Positions 1 through 8,621 are shown, numbered from the stretch's first letter. The stretch: DNA of 64,000 nt from Chitinophagaceae bacterium UBA1953 (GCA_002336115.1 DDEN01000004.1:200472-264471), one strand, 5' to 3'. Translations and numbers: made by a program. Notes: a model not told the origin generated them from the letters alone.

Positions 1-2776
1 AGCAATCAAATGCGCCGCCATATACTAAACTTTCCAGTGATTTTTTATTAACAGTACGCTGGTTAATGCGTTTAATAAAGTCAAACACATCTTTGTATGC
101 TCCACGCTTTCCACGTTCGTCAATAATACTTTCAATGGCTGCTTCTCCCACACCTTTTAATCCTCCTAAGCCAAAACGGATTTCACCTGCTTTGTTTACA
201 GCAAAACCAGTGAGTGATTCGTTAATATCCGGGCCAAGTACTTTTAATCCCATGCGTTTACACTCTTCCATAAAGAAGGTGATTTTTTCGATTGAACCTG
301 CGTTATTCAGCACCGCACTCATATATTCAGCAGGGTAGTGTGCTTTGAGATAAGCTGTTTGATACGCAACAAAAGCATAACAGGTAGAGTGTGATTTGTT
401 GAAAGCATATTGTGCAAATGCTTCCCAGTCTGTCCATATTTTCTCCAGTTTATCGGCAGGATGCCCTTTGGCAGAAGCACCTTCTACAAACTGTTTTTTC
501 ATTTTATCCAGAACAGCTTTTTGCTTTTTACCCATTGCTTTACGCAATACGTCGGCATCGCCTTTGGTAAAGCCGGCAATTTTTTGAGCAAGCAGCATTA
601 CCTGTTCCTGGTAAACTGTAATACCATAGGTTTCATTAAGATATTCTTCCATCTCCGGCAAATCGTAGGTGATTTCTTCCTTGCCATGTTTACGATCGAT
701 GAAGTTGGGGATATAAGCAATTGGGCCGGGACGATAGAGCGCATTCATCGCAATCAGATCGCCAAACTGGTCGGGCCTTAATTCTCGAAGATATTTTTGC
801 ATACCCGGACTTTCAAACTGGAAAGTGCCAATTGTTGATCCATGTTGATAAAGTTCAAATGTTTGTTCATCATCAAGCGGTATGTTGTCAATCTCTATAT
901 CAATTCCATGATTGAGTTTGATAAGATGCAGCGCATTCTTAATAATACTGAGTGTTTTTAAACCAAGAAAGTCCATCTTAATAACACCAGCTTCTTCAAT
1001 TACACTACCTTCAATTTGTGTTAACCACAGTTCAGATTCCTTTGATGTGCAGACAGGAATTAATTCTGTTAAATCTTTTGGGGCGATGATGATTCCTGCT
1101 GCATGAATACCGGTATTACGAACGGAGCCTTCCAGGATTTCTGCTTCGTGAAGTATTTTGGCAGGTAAATCTTCGCCACTGTAAACCTGTCTTAATTTCT
1201 TCACAGTTTCCATTTCATCGGGGCCAAAGTTTTCTTTTTCTGTCAAACTTTTTTCACCTGTAAACGGAGCATGCAATACCCGCTTAAGCGAAACACCGGG
1301 GCGTTCAGGAACAAGCTTCGATAAAGCTCTGCTTTCGGGTAAAGGCAAATCCATTACACGGGCCACATCGGCAATGCTTGATTTCGCTGCCATTGTACCG
1401 TAAGTAATAATTTGTGCCACCTGTGCTTTTCCATACTTATCAACTACGTAATCAATTACACGTTGTCTTCCTTCATCATCAAAGTCAGTATCAATATCGG
1501 GCATTGACTTACGATCAGGATTTAGGAAGCGTTCAAACAGTAAATTGTATTTAATGGGATCGATATTGGTAATGCCAATGCAATACGCCACAACACTTCC
1601 CGCAGCAGAACCACGCCCTGGCCCCACAAACACGCCCATGTTTCTTCCGGCTTTAATGAAATCACTTACAATTAAGAAGTAACCGGCAAAGCCCATTGTT
1701 TTAATGGTGAAGAGTTCAAAGTCAATCCGTTCACGGGTGCTTTCTTCAATTTCGTGGTAACGTTCTTTTGCCCCGATGTATGTAAGATGTTTTAGAAATT
1801 CCCATTGGTTAAGGTTGGCATCGTCATGAATCTGAAATTCCTTTGGCACAGGAAAGGCTGGCAGCAGAATATCTTTTTTCAGGTTCAGCACATCAACCTT
1901 ATCAACAATTTCATTTGTATTATCAATGGCATCAGGAATATCTTCAAATAGCTTTTTCATTTCGCCCGATGTTTTAAAATAAAACTGGTCGTTTGGAAAT
2001 GCAAAGCGTTTGTTTTTCACCATCACATCATCGTCTGTAAATTCTCTCAGTGCCGGTGTTGATTGCTTTTCACCTGTGTTGATGCAAAGCAATATGTCGT
2101 GTGCATTAAAATCGGTCTGATCAACGTAATGGGAATCATTACTGGCAATAATTTTTACATTATACTTTTTTGCGAATCTGAGTAAAACAGCATTTACTTT
2201 TTCCTGTTCAGCAAGCCCATGACGCTGAATCTCCACGTAGTAATCTTTCTGAAAAATATTCAGCCACCATTTAAATTCGTTTTCGGCTTCTGCTTCGCCT
2301 TTTGTAAGAATCATTTGCGGAACCATAGCACCAAGGCAACAGGTAGTTGCTATTAATCCATCGTGATATTTATGAATTAATTCTTTATCAATGCGAGGAT
2401 ATTTGCTGTACATTCCTTCAATAAAACCAAGCGAAGTAAGTTTTACAAGATTTTTATACCCTTGCTCATTCTTTGCCAGTAATACCTGGTGAAAACGGTT
2501 GTCACGCTGTTCCTTACTGAATGTTTTTACATGTCGGTTTTCGGTAAGATAAAATTCGCAGCCAACAATTGGTTTGACTTTTAATGAGCCATCCTCATTT
2601 TTATTTTTATAAGCTTCGGCCACAAATTGAAATGCCCCGAACATATTTCCATGATCGGTAATGGCAAGTGCAGGCATTTTATCATTAATGGCTTTTGAAT
2701 ATAATGAAGGGATGGAGGCTGCTCCATCGAGTAACGAATATTGTGTATGAACGTGTAAGTGTGAAAATTGGCACAT
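1..2776 (-). CDS. dnaE: DNA polymerase III subunit alpha (5' part, truncated by window edge)
   Basis: Catalytic alpha subunit of the replicative DNA polymerase. Reading the minus strand from ATG at 2776 gives an uninterrupted frame to the window edge, about 925 codons; the family is usually about 1150-1200 residues, so the C-terminal part lies outside. The N-terminus has the PHP-domain signature HLHVHTQYSLLDG and then ITDHGNMFG. The polymerase active-site region has GPGRGSAAGS followed by PDIDTDFDD (around residue 425), which carries the metal-binding aspartates. Downstream come the helical thumb and fingers segments (YQEQVMLLAQ, FNKSHSTCYA). The protein is of the DnaE type, not PolC, because it has no inserted exonuclease domain. 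It is divergent from the NlpC lipoprotein gene across about 180 bp. The identification is very secure; only the 3' end is unseen. Confidence 0.97.
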   Translation of the reverse strand, partial: MCQFSHLHVHTQYSLLDGAASIPSLYSKAINDKMPALAITDHGNMFGAFQFVAEAYKNKNEDGSLKVKPIVGCEFYLTENRHVKTFSKEQRDNRFHQVLLAKNEQGYKNLVKLTSLGFIEGMYSKYPRIDKELIHKYHDGLIATTCCLGAMVPQMILTKGEAEAENEFKWWLNIFQKDYYVEIQRHGLAEQEKVNAVLLRFAKKYNVKIIASNDSHYVDQTDFNAHDILLCINTGEKQSTPALREFTDDDVMVKNKRFAFPNDQFYFKTSGEMKKLFEDIPDAIDNTNEIVDKVDVLNLKKDILLPAFPVPKEFQIHDDANLNQWEFLKHLTYIGAKERYHEIEESTRERIDFELFTIKTMGFAGYFLIVSDFIKAGRNMGVFVGPGRGSAAGSVVAYCIGITNIDPIKYNLLFERFLNPDRKSMPDIDTDFDDEGRQRVIDYVVDKYGKAQVAQIITYGTMAAKSSIADVARVMDLPLPESRALSKLVPERPGVSLKRVLHAPFTGEKSLTEKENFGPDEMETVKKLRQVYSGEDLPAKILHEAEILEGSVRNTGIHAAGIIIAPKDLTELIPVCTSKESELWLTQIEGSVIEEAGVIKMDFLGLKTLSIIKNALHLIKLNHGIDIEIDNIPLDDEQTFELYQHGSTIGTFQFESPGMQKYLRELRPDQFGDLIAMNALYRPGPIAYIPNFIDRKHGKEEITYDLPEMEEYLNETYGITVYQEQVMLLAQKIAGFTKGDADVLRKAMGKKQKAVLDKMKKQFVEGASAKGHPADKLEKIWTDWEAFAQYAFNKSHSTCYAFVAYQTAYLKAHYPAEYMSAVLNNAGSIEKITFFMEECKRMGLKVLGPDINESLTGFAVNKAGEIRFGLGGLKGVGEAAIESIIDERGKRGAYKDVFDFIKRINQRTVNKKSLESLVYGGAFDC

Positions 2777-2901
2777 AGTAAAGCGCCAAATTTCGCTTTT
2801 ATCTGGCGAATATTCACGAACATTTAATCACATTCTGGGTGAAAAATTGTCATACAAAATGTGAAAATTTTTGATTATCAGATGATAAGTTGGCCTGTTT
2901 C

Positions 2902-2933
2902 TTGCTCATTCGGCCCGATGCCCTTAATTTTGC
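2902..2933 (+). promoter_or_regulatory. Bacteroidota-type promoter of the NlpC/P60 lipoprotein gene
   Basis: TTG at 2902-2904, a 20-bp spacer, then TAATTTTGC at 2925-2933. This matches the Bacteroidota housekeeping consensus (TTTG about 19-21 bp upstream of TAnnTTTG). Transcription would start near 2937. The element lies inside the longest open frame that begins at GTG 2861, so it argues for the downstream GTG at 2957 as the real start. Confidence 0.6.
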
Positions 2934-2956
2934 AACGGTCTAAAAAATTCAGTCCA

Positions 2957-3652
2957 GTGAAAAATAGTATTCTCTGCATATCATTGTTGTTCCTGCTTGG
3001 CAGTTGCAGTGCTGTGAAGAATATATTTCAACCTCAAAAGGATGAAACCGCTTCACAAAACAAACAGTCATCACAGTTTATCAATCATATTGAAATAAAA
3101 CCATCTTCAAGCCCGGCAACGACTTACAGTTCGTCAAAGTCCGGAAAAACAAATTCACTTTTTTTTCAAACAAAAAATATTACATCAGCAGCATCAGCTG
3201 CACTTGAGCTGTTTTCAATCAATCAGTTTAAATATGCAATCAGGCTGGATGTTCCGGTTGAATTAATACAAAACAAATCCCTGTACGATTTTATTGACAA
3301 TTGGTGGGGAGTTCCTTACAGGCTTGGAGGATTAACTCAGAATGGGATTGATTGTTCTGCATTTATGCAAACTTTGTTTTTAGGTGTTTTTGCATTAAAA
3401 CTGCCTCGTACTGCACGGGAGCAAAGAGATGCTACAGAATGGATACCCACTACGGATATGAAAGAAGGTGATCTTGTTTTCTTTAATACAAGAGGTGGTG
3501 TTTCGCATGTAGGTATGTATTTACAAAATAACAAATTTGTTCATGCTTCTACTTCCGGCGGCGTAATGATCAGTGATTTGAATGATTCTTACTGGAGCCG
3601 CAAGCTGATAGGGGCTGGAAGAATTTTACAAAGCATTTTACCACGACCATAA
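2957..3652 (+). CDS. C40-family (NlpC/P60) cell-wall peptidase, lipoprotein
   Basis: Predicted peptidoglycan endopeptidase tethered to a membrane. The catalytic cysteine sits in GIDCSAF and the catalytic histidine in GGVSHVGMYL, both typical of NlpC/P60 domains, in the C-terminal half. I chose the GTG at 2957 because it yields a clean lipoprotein signal (KNSILCISLLFLLGSC) with the lipobox cysteine near residue 17. A promoter ending at 2933 excludes the longer frame from GTG 2861. The ATG at 2918 is inside that promoter too. A Ser/Thr/Lys-rich linker of about 60 residues separates the lipid anchor from the domain. A hairpin follows at 3674. The family call is secure; the start is probable. Confidence 0.85.
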   Translation: MKNSILCISLLFLLGSCSAVKNIFQPQKDETASQNKQSSQFINHIEIKPSSSPATTYSSSKSGKTNSLFFQTKNITSAASAALELFSINQFKYAIRLDVPVELIQNKSLYDFIDNWWGVPYRLGGLTQNGIDCSAFMQTLFLGVFALKLPRTAREQRDATEWIPTTDMKEGDLVFFNTRGGVSHVGMYLQNNKFVHASTSGGVMISDLNDSYWSRKLIGAGRILQSILPRP

Positions 3653-3656
3653 TCTT

Positions 3657-3702
3657 TATCTTTGTATAATCTCAGGCTTCATTAAACTGAAGCCTTTTTT
3701 AT
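3657..3702 (+). promoter_or_regulatory. -7-like element plus intrinsic hairpin immediately before hisF
   Basis: TATCTTTGT (3657-3665) matches the TAnnTTTG -7 element, though I see no good -33 TTG. It is followed by a perfect 8-bp stem, AGGCTTCA (3674-3681) and TGAAGCCT (3688-3695), with a 6-nt loop and a U-rich run that ends at the hisF ATG (3708). The hairpin may simply terminate the upstream NlpC gene, or it may lie at the extreme 5' end of a hisF transcript and act as an attenuator or stability element. Confidence 0.5.
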
Positions 3703-3707
3703 TTTTT

Positions 3708-4466
3708 ATGCTGACAAAACGAATTATTCCCTGCTTGGATATTAAAGACGGACGTACCGTTAAGGGAACAAACTTTGTGGATTTACGTGATGCCGGTGAT
3801 CCTGTTGAACTGGGTGCTTTATATGCACAGCAGGGTGCAGATGAGCTGGTGTTTTTAGATATTACTGCTACTGTTGAAAAAAGAAAAACACTGAGCGAAC
3901 TGGTGAAGCGTATTGCAAGGCATGTAAATATTCCGTTTACTGTAGGTGGAGGAATAAGTACTGTTGAAGATATGAGTGTGTTGCTTAATTCGGGTGCAGA
4001 TAAAGTGAGTGTGAACACCGCAGCATTTAAAAACCCACAACTCATCAGCGGCATTGCAAAAGCAGCAGGAAGCCAATGCTGTGTACTGGCAATTGATACC
4101 AAGAAAGAAGAAGATGGTGAATGGTATGTGTATCTCAACGGCGGACGAACAAAGACAGATAAGAAATGTTTTGATTGGGCAAAGGAAGCTGTTGAACTTG
4201 GTGCAGGTGAAATTTTATTAACGAGTATGAATAATGACGGAACCAAACAAGGGTTTGCGTTAGACATTACGTATCAACTTTCAACTGAATTATCGGTGCC
4301 GGTAATTGCAAGTGGTGGCGCAGGAACAATGCAGCATTTTGCCGATGTGTTTGAACAGGCTTATGCTGATGCTGCACTTGCTGCAAGTATTTTTCATTTT
4401 AAGGAAATTGAAATTGCTGATCTGAAACACTTCCTGAAAGAGAAAGGAATAGCAGTGAGGTTATAA
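3708..4466 (+). CDS. hisF: Imidazole glycerol phosphate synthase, cyclase subunit
   Basis: Cytoplasmic (beta/alpha)8 cyclase. Together with the glutaminase HisH it converts PRFAR plus ammonia to imidazole glycerol phosphate and AICAR in histidine synthesis. The sequence shows the N-terminal RIIPCLDIKDGRTVKG with the catalytic aspartate at about residue 11, the second catalytic aspartate in CVLAIDTK, phosphate-binding FTVGGGIS and VIASGGAG, and a normal length of 252 aa. The start ATG follows a T-rich tract after a hairpin. hisIE follows 94 nt downstream (30 nt from the longest alternative start). Its partner hisH, and hisA, are not in this window. Confidence 0.97.
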   Translation: MLTKRIIPCLDIKDGRTVKGTNFVDLRDAGDPVELGALYAQQGADELVFLDITATVEKRKTLSELVKRIARHVNIPFTVGGGISTVEDMSVLLNSGADKVSVNTAAFKNPQLISGIAKAAGSQCCVLAIDTKKEEDGEWYVYLNGGRTKTDKKCFDWAKEAVELGAGEILLTSMNNDGTKQGFALDITYQLSTELSVPVIASGGAGTMQHFADVFEQAYADAALAASIFHFKEIEIADLKHFLKEKGIAVRL

Positions 4467-4483
4467 GGATAGCTGAATAAAAT

Positions 4484-4492
4484 TAATTTTGT
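4484..4492 (+). promoter_or_regulatory. -7-like element ahead of hisIE
   Basis: TAATTTTGT fits TAnnTTTG. Transcription would begin near 4496, downstream of the hisF stop, so hisIE may be transcribed separately from hisF as well as by read-through. No convincing -33 TTG at 19-21 bp was found. A short open frame of 11 codons, ATG 4510 to stop 4545, lies between this element and the preferred hisIE start. Confidence 0.4.
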
Positions 4493-4560
4493 ACAAGTGT
4501 GCGACGCCAATGCAGCCGAAAGCAGTAAAGGTGATTGTACCATAAAAAAAGATAAAAAAG

Positions 4561-5156
4561 TGAAACCAGATTTTAAGAAGTATGCAGATGGATTGGTACC
4601 TGCCATTATTCAGGATTATAAAACAGGTAAAGTACTGATGCTTGGATTTATGAATGAGGAGGCGTTACAGAAAACCGAACAATCGGGTCAGGTTACGTTT
4701 TACAGCCGCAGTAAAAACCGTTTATGGACAAAAGGCGAAGAAAGCGGAAATTTTTTAAATGTAAAACAGGTGTTGCTCGATTGCGACCAGGATACATTGT
4801 TGATTAAAGCCGAGCCGCTTGGCCCCACATGCCACACAGGTGCTGATACATGCTGGAGCGAAAAAAATCACAGCGATGATTTTCTGCTGTATCTGCAGGA
4901 TATAATTGATTTGCGCAGAAAAAGCACTGAAGGAAAAAGCTATGTAAGAAGTTTGTTTGAAAAAGGTATCAATAAAATTGCTCAGAAAGTAGGAGAGGAA
5001 GCAACAGAGGTGGTGATTGAAGCGAAGGATAATAATGAAGATCTGTTTCTGAATGAAGCAGCCGACCTGCTGTTCCATCTTATGGTTTTATTAAGAGCTA
5101 AAGATGTTACTTTGCAGGATGTGATTTATGTGTTGAAACAACGTCATTCTAAATAA
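4561..5156 (+). CDS. hisIE: Bifunctional phosphoribosyl-AMP cyclohydrolase / phosphoribosyl-ATP diphosphatase
   Basis: Catalyses steps 2 and 3 of histidine synthesis. The N-terminal HisI part shows VLMLGFMNEEAL, the FYSRSKNRLWTKGE core and the metal-site cysteines and aspartates in LLDCDQDTLL and GPTCHTGADTCW. The C-terminal HisE part (from about residue 110) shows KVGEEATEVVIEAKD and NEAADLLFHLMVLL. Start choice: the frame is open back to a GTG at 4497, which would lie two bases after the inferred transcription start. The GTG at 4561 gives 198 aa, close to the usual length of about 200, and removes a Ser/Lys-rich extension that does not look like the family. The end is certain. Confidence 0.93.
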
Positions 5157-5159
5157 TAT

Positions 5160-6254
5160 ATGAGAAATCTGTTTTTGTTTATTGTTTTTTCCGTTGCAAT
5201 TATTACAGTGCAGGCGCAGAAAGCCTTTGTTATTAACGGAACCATTAAAGGTGCTAAAGAAAATGCGAAAGTAAGTCTGCGTTTTGATAATGCAGAAAGT
5301 ATAACACTTGCTGAATCGGTAATTAAAAACGGAAAATTTGAACTGAAAGGGGAATTGAAGGAAACTGCCATGCATGTACTTGTGGTTGAAGGCAGCAGCC
5401 AGGATTTGGGTATCTTTCTCGATCCTTCAAAAATAACTGTAACAGGAAAAATTGATTCATTGCCCTTTGCGGTGGTGAAGGGGTCAAAGTCGCATGATGA
5501 ATTTAATGAGTTTAAAAAAACATTCGACCCTTTTTTCTCAAGACTTGATGCTTTAGGAAAGCAGATTTCAAACCCTGCTATGCAGGCCAAACAGGATTCG
5601 TTATACACCGTTGCACGAAGCCTTGTTGAAGAATTGAATCAAAAAGCAGATGTATACATTGAAAGTCACAATAAATCAGCAGTAACACCTTTGTTGCTTT
5701 ATGTATTATATAATTTTTTCCAACAGCCAGATATACTCGACCAGCGGTTTGCGAAACTCAGTACCGATGCGCAAACAAGTTATTACGGTCGCATGGTCAA
5801 TGAAATTGTGCAGGAAAATAAAATTGGGGCTGTTGGCACAAAAGCAATGGATTTTATACAGGCAGATACATCGGGCAATATGATTTCGCTTTCATCTTTC
5901 AAAGGAAAGTATGTGCTGGTTGATTTCTGGGCAAGCTGGTGCGGACCATGCCGTATGGAAAATCCGAATGTGCTTGCTGCATATAATAAATTCAAAGAAA
6001 AGAACTTTACTGTTTTGGGTGTTTCTTTAGACCGTGACCGTAGTGCATGGATTAATGCCATTGCAACCGATGGCCTTACATGGACGCATGTAAGTGATCT
6101 TAAGTTCTGGGGAAATGAAGCTGCCAAGCTTTATAAAATTTCAGCCATTCCGCAAAATATACTGGTTGGACCCGATGGAATAATTATCGGTAAGAATCTG
6201 CGTGGCGATGAACTGCAAAGCCGGTTAGAAGAAATTTTCAAATCATCCAATTAA
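5160..6254 (+). CDS. TlpA-like thiol-disulfide oxidoreductase with N-terminal DUF4369-like domain (copy 1)
   Basis: Exported thioredoxin-fold protein, 364 aa. It has a signal peptide (MRNLFLFIVFSVAIITVQAQ), a DUF4369-like beta-rich N-terminal domain, an alpha-helical middle and a C-terminal TlpA/AhpC-TSA domain from about residue 230. The active-site CxxC is in FWASWCGPCR. The cis-proline region is SAIPQNIL. The family is common in Bacteroidota and is thought to handle periplasmic redox; the substrate is unknown. It starts 3 nt after the hisIE stop and is followed by its paralogue after 2 nt, so all are probably cotranscribed. The association with his genes is positional only. Confidence 0.88.
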   Translation: MRNLFLFIVFSVAIITVQAQKAFVINGTIKGAKENAKVSLRFDNAESITLAESVIKNGKFELKGELKETAMHVLVVEGSSQDLGIFLDPSKITVTGKIDSLPFAVVKGSKSHDEFNEFKKTFDPFFSRLDALGKQISNPAMQAKQDSLYTVARSLVEELNQKADVYIESHNKSAVTPLLLYVLYNFFQQPDILDQRFAKLSTDAQTSYYGRMVNEIVQENKIGAVGTKAMDFIQADTSGNMISLSSFKGKYVLVDFWASWCGPCRMENPNVLAAYNKFKEKNFTVLGVSLDRDRSAWINAIATDGLTWTHVSDLKFWGNEAAKLYKISAIPQNILVGPDGIIIGKNLRGDELQSRLEEIFKSSN

Positions 6255-6256
6255 AC

Positions 6257-7384
6257 ATGAACAAACTTATTTATTCTGTTCTGCTGCTTGCATTTTTATC
6301 TGCTTCAGCACAGGAAAAAAAATTTGTTATTACCGGATCGCTTCCTGCAACTGCAAAAAAATATATGGTATTGCTGAGTTGGGATAACGGAAGTTCTGCT
6401 GAGGAAACAAACCTTGTTAATGGTAAGTTTGAAATTAAAGGAGCCATAGCCGGGCCGGTAATTGCAACAATCAGCCTGCAGGAAGAAAATCCGCCTAAGA
6501 ACAAGGCTTTTGATAACGAAGAATTTAACCATAATAATCTCACACTTTTTCTTGATACAGGAAATATTACGGTTATATCAAAAACGTTTTTAAATGAAGC
6601 ATCAGTAAGCGGCTCTCCGTTAGTAAATGATTTTTACAATTATCAGCAACAAATCAGGCAAATAACTGAGTTGGAAAATAAAGCTGTAAACGTTTATTCT
6701 GAATACAGCAAAGTAAAAAATGCAGAAGCAACAAACCTGCTGCTTGATGTTTATAAAAGAATACAGCGATTATTGTTTATAGAGCAGATGGCCTTTGTAA
6801 AAAAGAATCCGGCTTCATTTGTTTCCTTATATCTTGTAGAAGATGCTTTGGGAGTAGATATGGATGCGGCAAAAGGTGAGCCTTTGTTTTCTTTGTTAAA
6901 TGATCCTATTAAAGAATCCATACAGGGAATGAAAATAAAAGCGATGATTGAAACCGGGAAAAAATCGATGGTGGGAACTGCTGCTGCCGATTTTACGCAA
7001 CCCGATGCAAATGGGAACGCAGTTTCACTGTCATCATTTAAAGGAAAATATGTGCTGGTTGATTTCTGGGCAAGCTGGTGTGGCCCATGCCGTGCAGAAA
7101 GCCCAAATCTTATAAAAGCTTATGAGAAATACAAAAGTAAAGGCTTTGAAATTTTCAGTGTATCACTTGATGAATCGAAAGATAAATGGTTAAAGGCTGT
7201 AAAGGATGATCGTTACACTTGGACACAGACCGCTGATCTGAAAGGATGGGACAACGCTGCAGCACGACAATTTGGTGTACAGGGAATTCCGTTCAACACG
7301 CTGCTTGATCCAAATGGAGTGGTAATAGCAAGAAACCTGAGAGGTGATGAACTGGTAAAAAAACTGGAAGAAATTTTTAAGTAA
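6257..7384 (+). CDS. TlpA-like thiol-disulfide oxidoreductase with N-terminal DUF4369-like domain (copy 2)
   Basis: Tandem paralogue of the preceding gene, 375 aa, with the same layout: signal peptide ending near SASAQ, DUF4369-like domain, helical middle and TlpA domain with FWASWCGPCR. The cis-proline region is QGIPFNTL. The N-terminal domains have diverged strongly but the redox core is almost identical. A 32-nt stretch at 7049-7080 equals 5910-5941 base for base, including synonymous positions. It is probably translationally coupled to copy 1 (2-nt gap). No hairpin terminator was seen downstream. Confidence 0.88.
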   Translation: MNKLIYSVLLLAFLSASAQEKKFVITGSLPATAKKYMVLLSWDNGSSAEETNLVNGKFEIKGAIAGPVIATISLQEENPPKNKAFDNEEFNHNNLTLFLDTGNITVISKTFLNEASVSGSPLVNDFYNYQQQIRQITELENKAVNVYSEYSKVKNAEATNLLLDVYKRIQRLLFIEQMAFVKKNPASFVSLYLVEDALGVDMDAAKGEPLFSLLNDPIKESIQGMKIKAMIETGKKSMVGTAAADFTQPDANGNAVSLSSFKGKYVLVDFWASWCGPCRAESPNLIKAYEKYKSKGFEIFSVSLDESKDKWLKAVKDDRYTWTQTADLKGWDNAAARQFGVQGIPFNTLLDPNGVVIARNLRGDELVKKLEEIFK

Positions 7385-7594
7385 CTCGTGATAAAGAGAG
7401 GCCCCGTTTTTTTTGTTCCTCCTTTCACCTTTTAGCCCCTCCTGATATCCCACGCTTGCCTCCAAGCCAATTTTACACATTAAAGCTAATATCGATAATT
7501 GTACTTGTTTATTTTAAACATAAATACACCAGCTTGTGTCTAACTTTTTGGGCACTCAAAAAAACATGGCTTTTAAAATATTTATTTGAAAAAA

Positions 7595-8152
7595 TTAATG
7601 AGCTGTTTTCAACTCTTTCCCTTTCAGTAATGCATAACCTCCAAAGAAAACGGCACTGAAAACGAGAGTAGAATAAATTCCCATTCCGTAAAAAGGAATA
7701 CCATCTACATAGGTTTGCATTAAACCGACAACCGTTTTTGGATGGTGATAACCTCCGCCACCAATCCATACAAACAAATTGCTTGCAAGGAAATAAAGGG
7801 TGGGTGCTGTCAATGCGCCAAGGCCAATTTGCCAGACATTTTTTGAATTAACAAAGAAGCCAACTACGGTTATACTTGCAAAGAGCAGGTAGTTTACAAA
7901 CTGCCCGCTGTAAAATCCGGGAATAGCTGTTAAGCCTGCAGAAAACAACGCCTGATAAATTGTATCGCTGATAAGCATACTTAATAATGGCAAAGCAAAT
8001 GCGTATTTTTTATCTTTTATGATTGAACCTGCAAATAAAGCAATTGCTGTTTGTGGTTCAAAACCAAAAGGACGGTTGGGAAGAATGCGGTACAATGCTG
8101 CAACAACAGTTAAAGCAAGTAAGGTAAAAATGATATTCTTGTTAAGCTTCAT
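7595..8152 (-). CDS. DUF6580-like integral membrane protein, putative transport component
   Basis: Small membrane protein with about five or six hydrophobic helices. It shows NRPFGFEPQTAIALFAG near the N-terminus and LISDTIYQ, and a Gly-rich WIGGGGYHH loop. This resembles the DUF6580 family, which has ECF S-component-like features; I assign it from memory of the pattern, so the family name is tentative. ATG at 8152 is preferred to an upstream TTG at 8173, because the TTG overlaps a TATTTTTGT promoter element. No riboswitch was recognised in the short leader. The gene stands alone, between tlpA copy 2 (convergent) and yraN (divergent). Confidence 0.7.
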   Translation of the reverse strand: MKLNKNIIFTLLALTVVAALYRILPNRPFGFEPQTAIALFAGSIIKDKKYAFALPLLSMLISDTIYQALFSAGLTAIPGFYSGQFVNYLLFASITVVGFFVNSKNVWQIGLGALTAPTLYFLASNLFVWIGGGGYHHPKTVVGLMQTYVDGIPFYGMGIYSTLVFSAVFFGGYALLKGKELKTAH

Positions 8153-8169
8153 GATTTTAATCTTGAAGA

Positions 8170-8178
8170 ACAAAAATA
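8170..8178 (-). promoter_or_regulatory. -7 element of the DUF6580-like gene
   Basis: Minus-strand TATTTTTGT matches TAnnTTTG. A TTTG lies 16 bp upstream (8195-8198), somewhat closer than usual. Transcription would start near 8167, leaving a leader of about 15 nt before ATG 8152. Confidence 0.45.
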
Positions 8179-8265
8179 GCTAAAAACATCGCCACAAAAC
8201 GCATTTTATAGCTCATGCTTTTTTCCTCACTATGTGGATAAGAACGAATGATTAATTTTAATCTT

Positions 8266-8619
8266 ATGGCAAAACATCTTGAAACAGGCAAACAAGGTGA
8301 GGAAATGGCTGTTGCATGGCTTATGCAAAGCGGTTTCAACATCTTACATAAAAACTGGAAACACTCTTATTTTGAGCTGGATGTGATAGCGGAAAAGGAA
8401 GGAATTCTTCATTTTGTAGAAGTGAAAACCCGGACTTCAGATACTTTTGGTCACCCCGAAGAAGGAGTGACTGATAAAAAACTACAGCGGTTGATGAATG
8501 CCGGGGAGGAATTCCTGCATCAACATCCGGAATGGAAACGAATTCAATATGATATTATCAGCATTCGCCTGTTTAAACACAAAGCACCGGAATATTTTTT
8601 TATCGAAGACGTTTCATAA
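8266..8619 (+). CDS. yraN: YraN family (UPF0102) putative endonuclease-fold protein
   Basis: Small soluble protein of the UPF0102/YraN family with a restriction-endonuclease-like fold; the cellular role is unsettled. The family pattern is clear: GKQGEEMAVAWLMQSGF, then FELDVIAEKEGILHFVEVKTR (the PD-(D/E)xK-like core D...E.K), then VTDKKLQRL. ATG at 8266 places the conserved GxxGE motif near residue 8 as in relatives. The alternative ATG at 8248 adds six residues and overlaps an AT-rich stretch (TTAATTTTAATC). It is convergent with purB. Confidence 0.88.
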   Translation: MAKHLETGKQGEEMAVAWLMQSGFNILHKNWKHSYFELDVIAEKEGILHFVEVKTRTSDTFGHPEEGVTDKKLQRLMNAGEEFLHQHPEWKRIQYDIISIRLFKHKAPEYFFIEDVS

Positions 8620-8621
8620 AC

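Noticed and set aside
66..1106. Several plus-strand open frames of 60-120 codons
   Set aside because: They lie opposite dnaE, whose frame is uninterrupted and rich in family motifs; the plus-strand translations have no recognisable domain.
3656..4267. 203-codon minus-strand frame overlapping hisF
   Set aside because: Antisense shadow of hisF; Ser/Phe-rich composition typical of reverse-strand frames.
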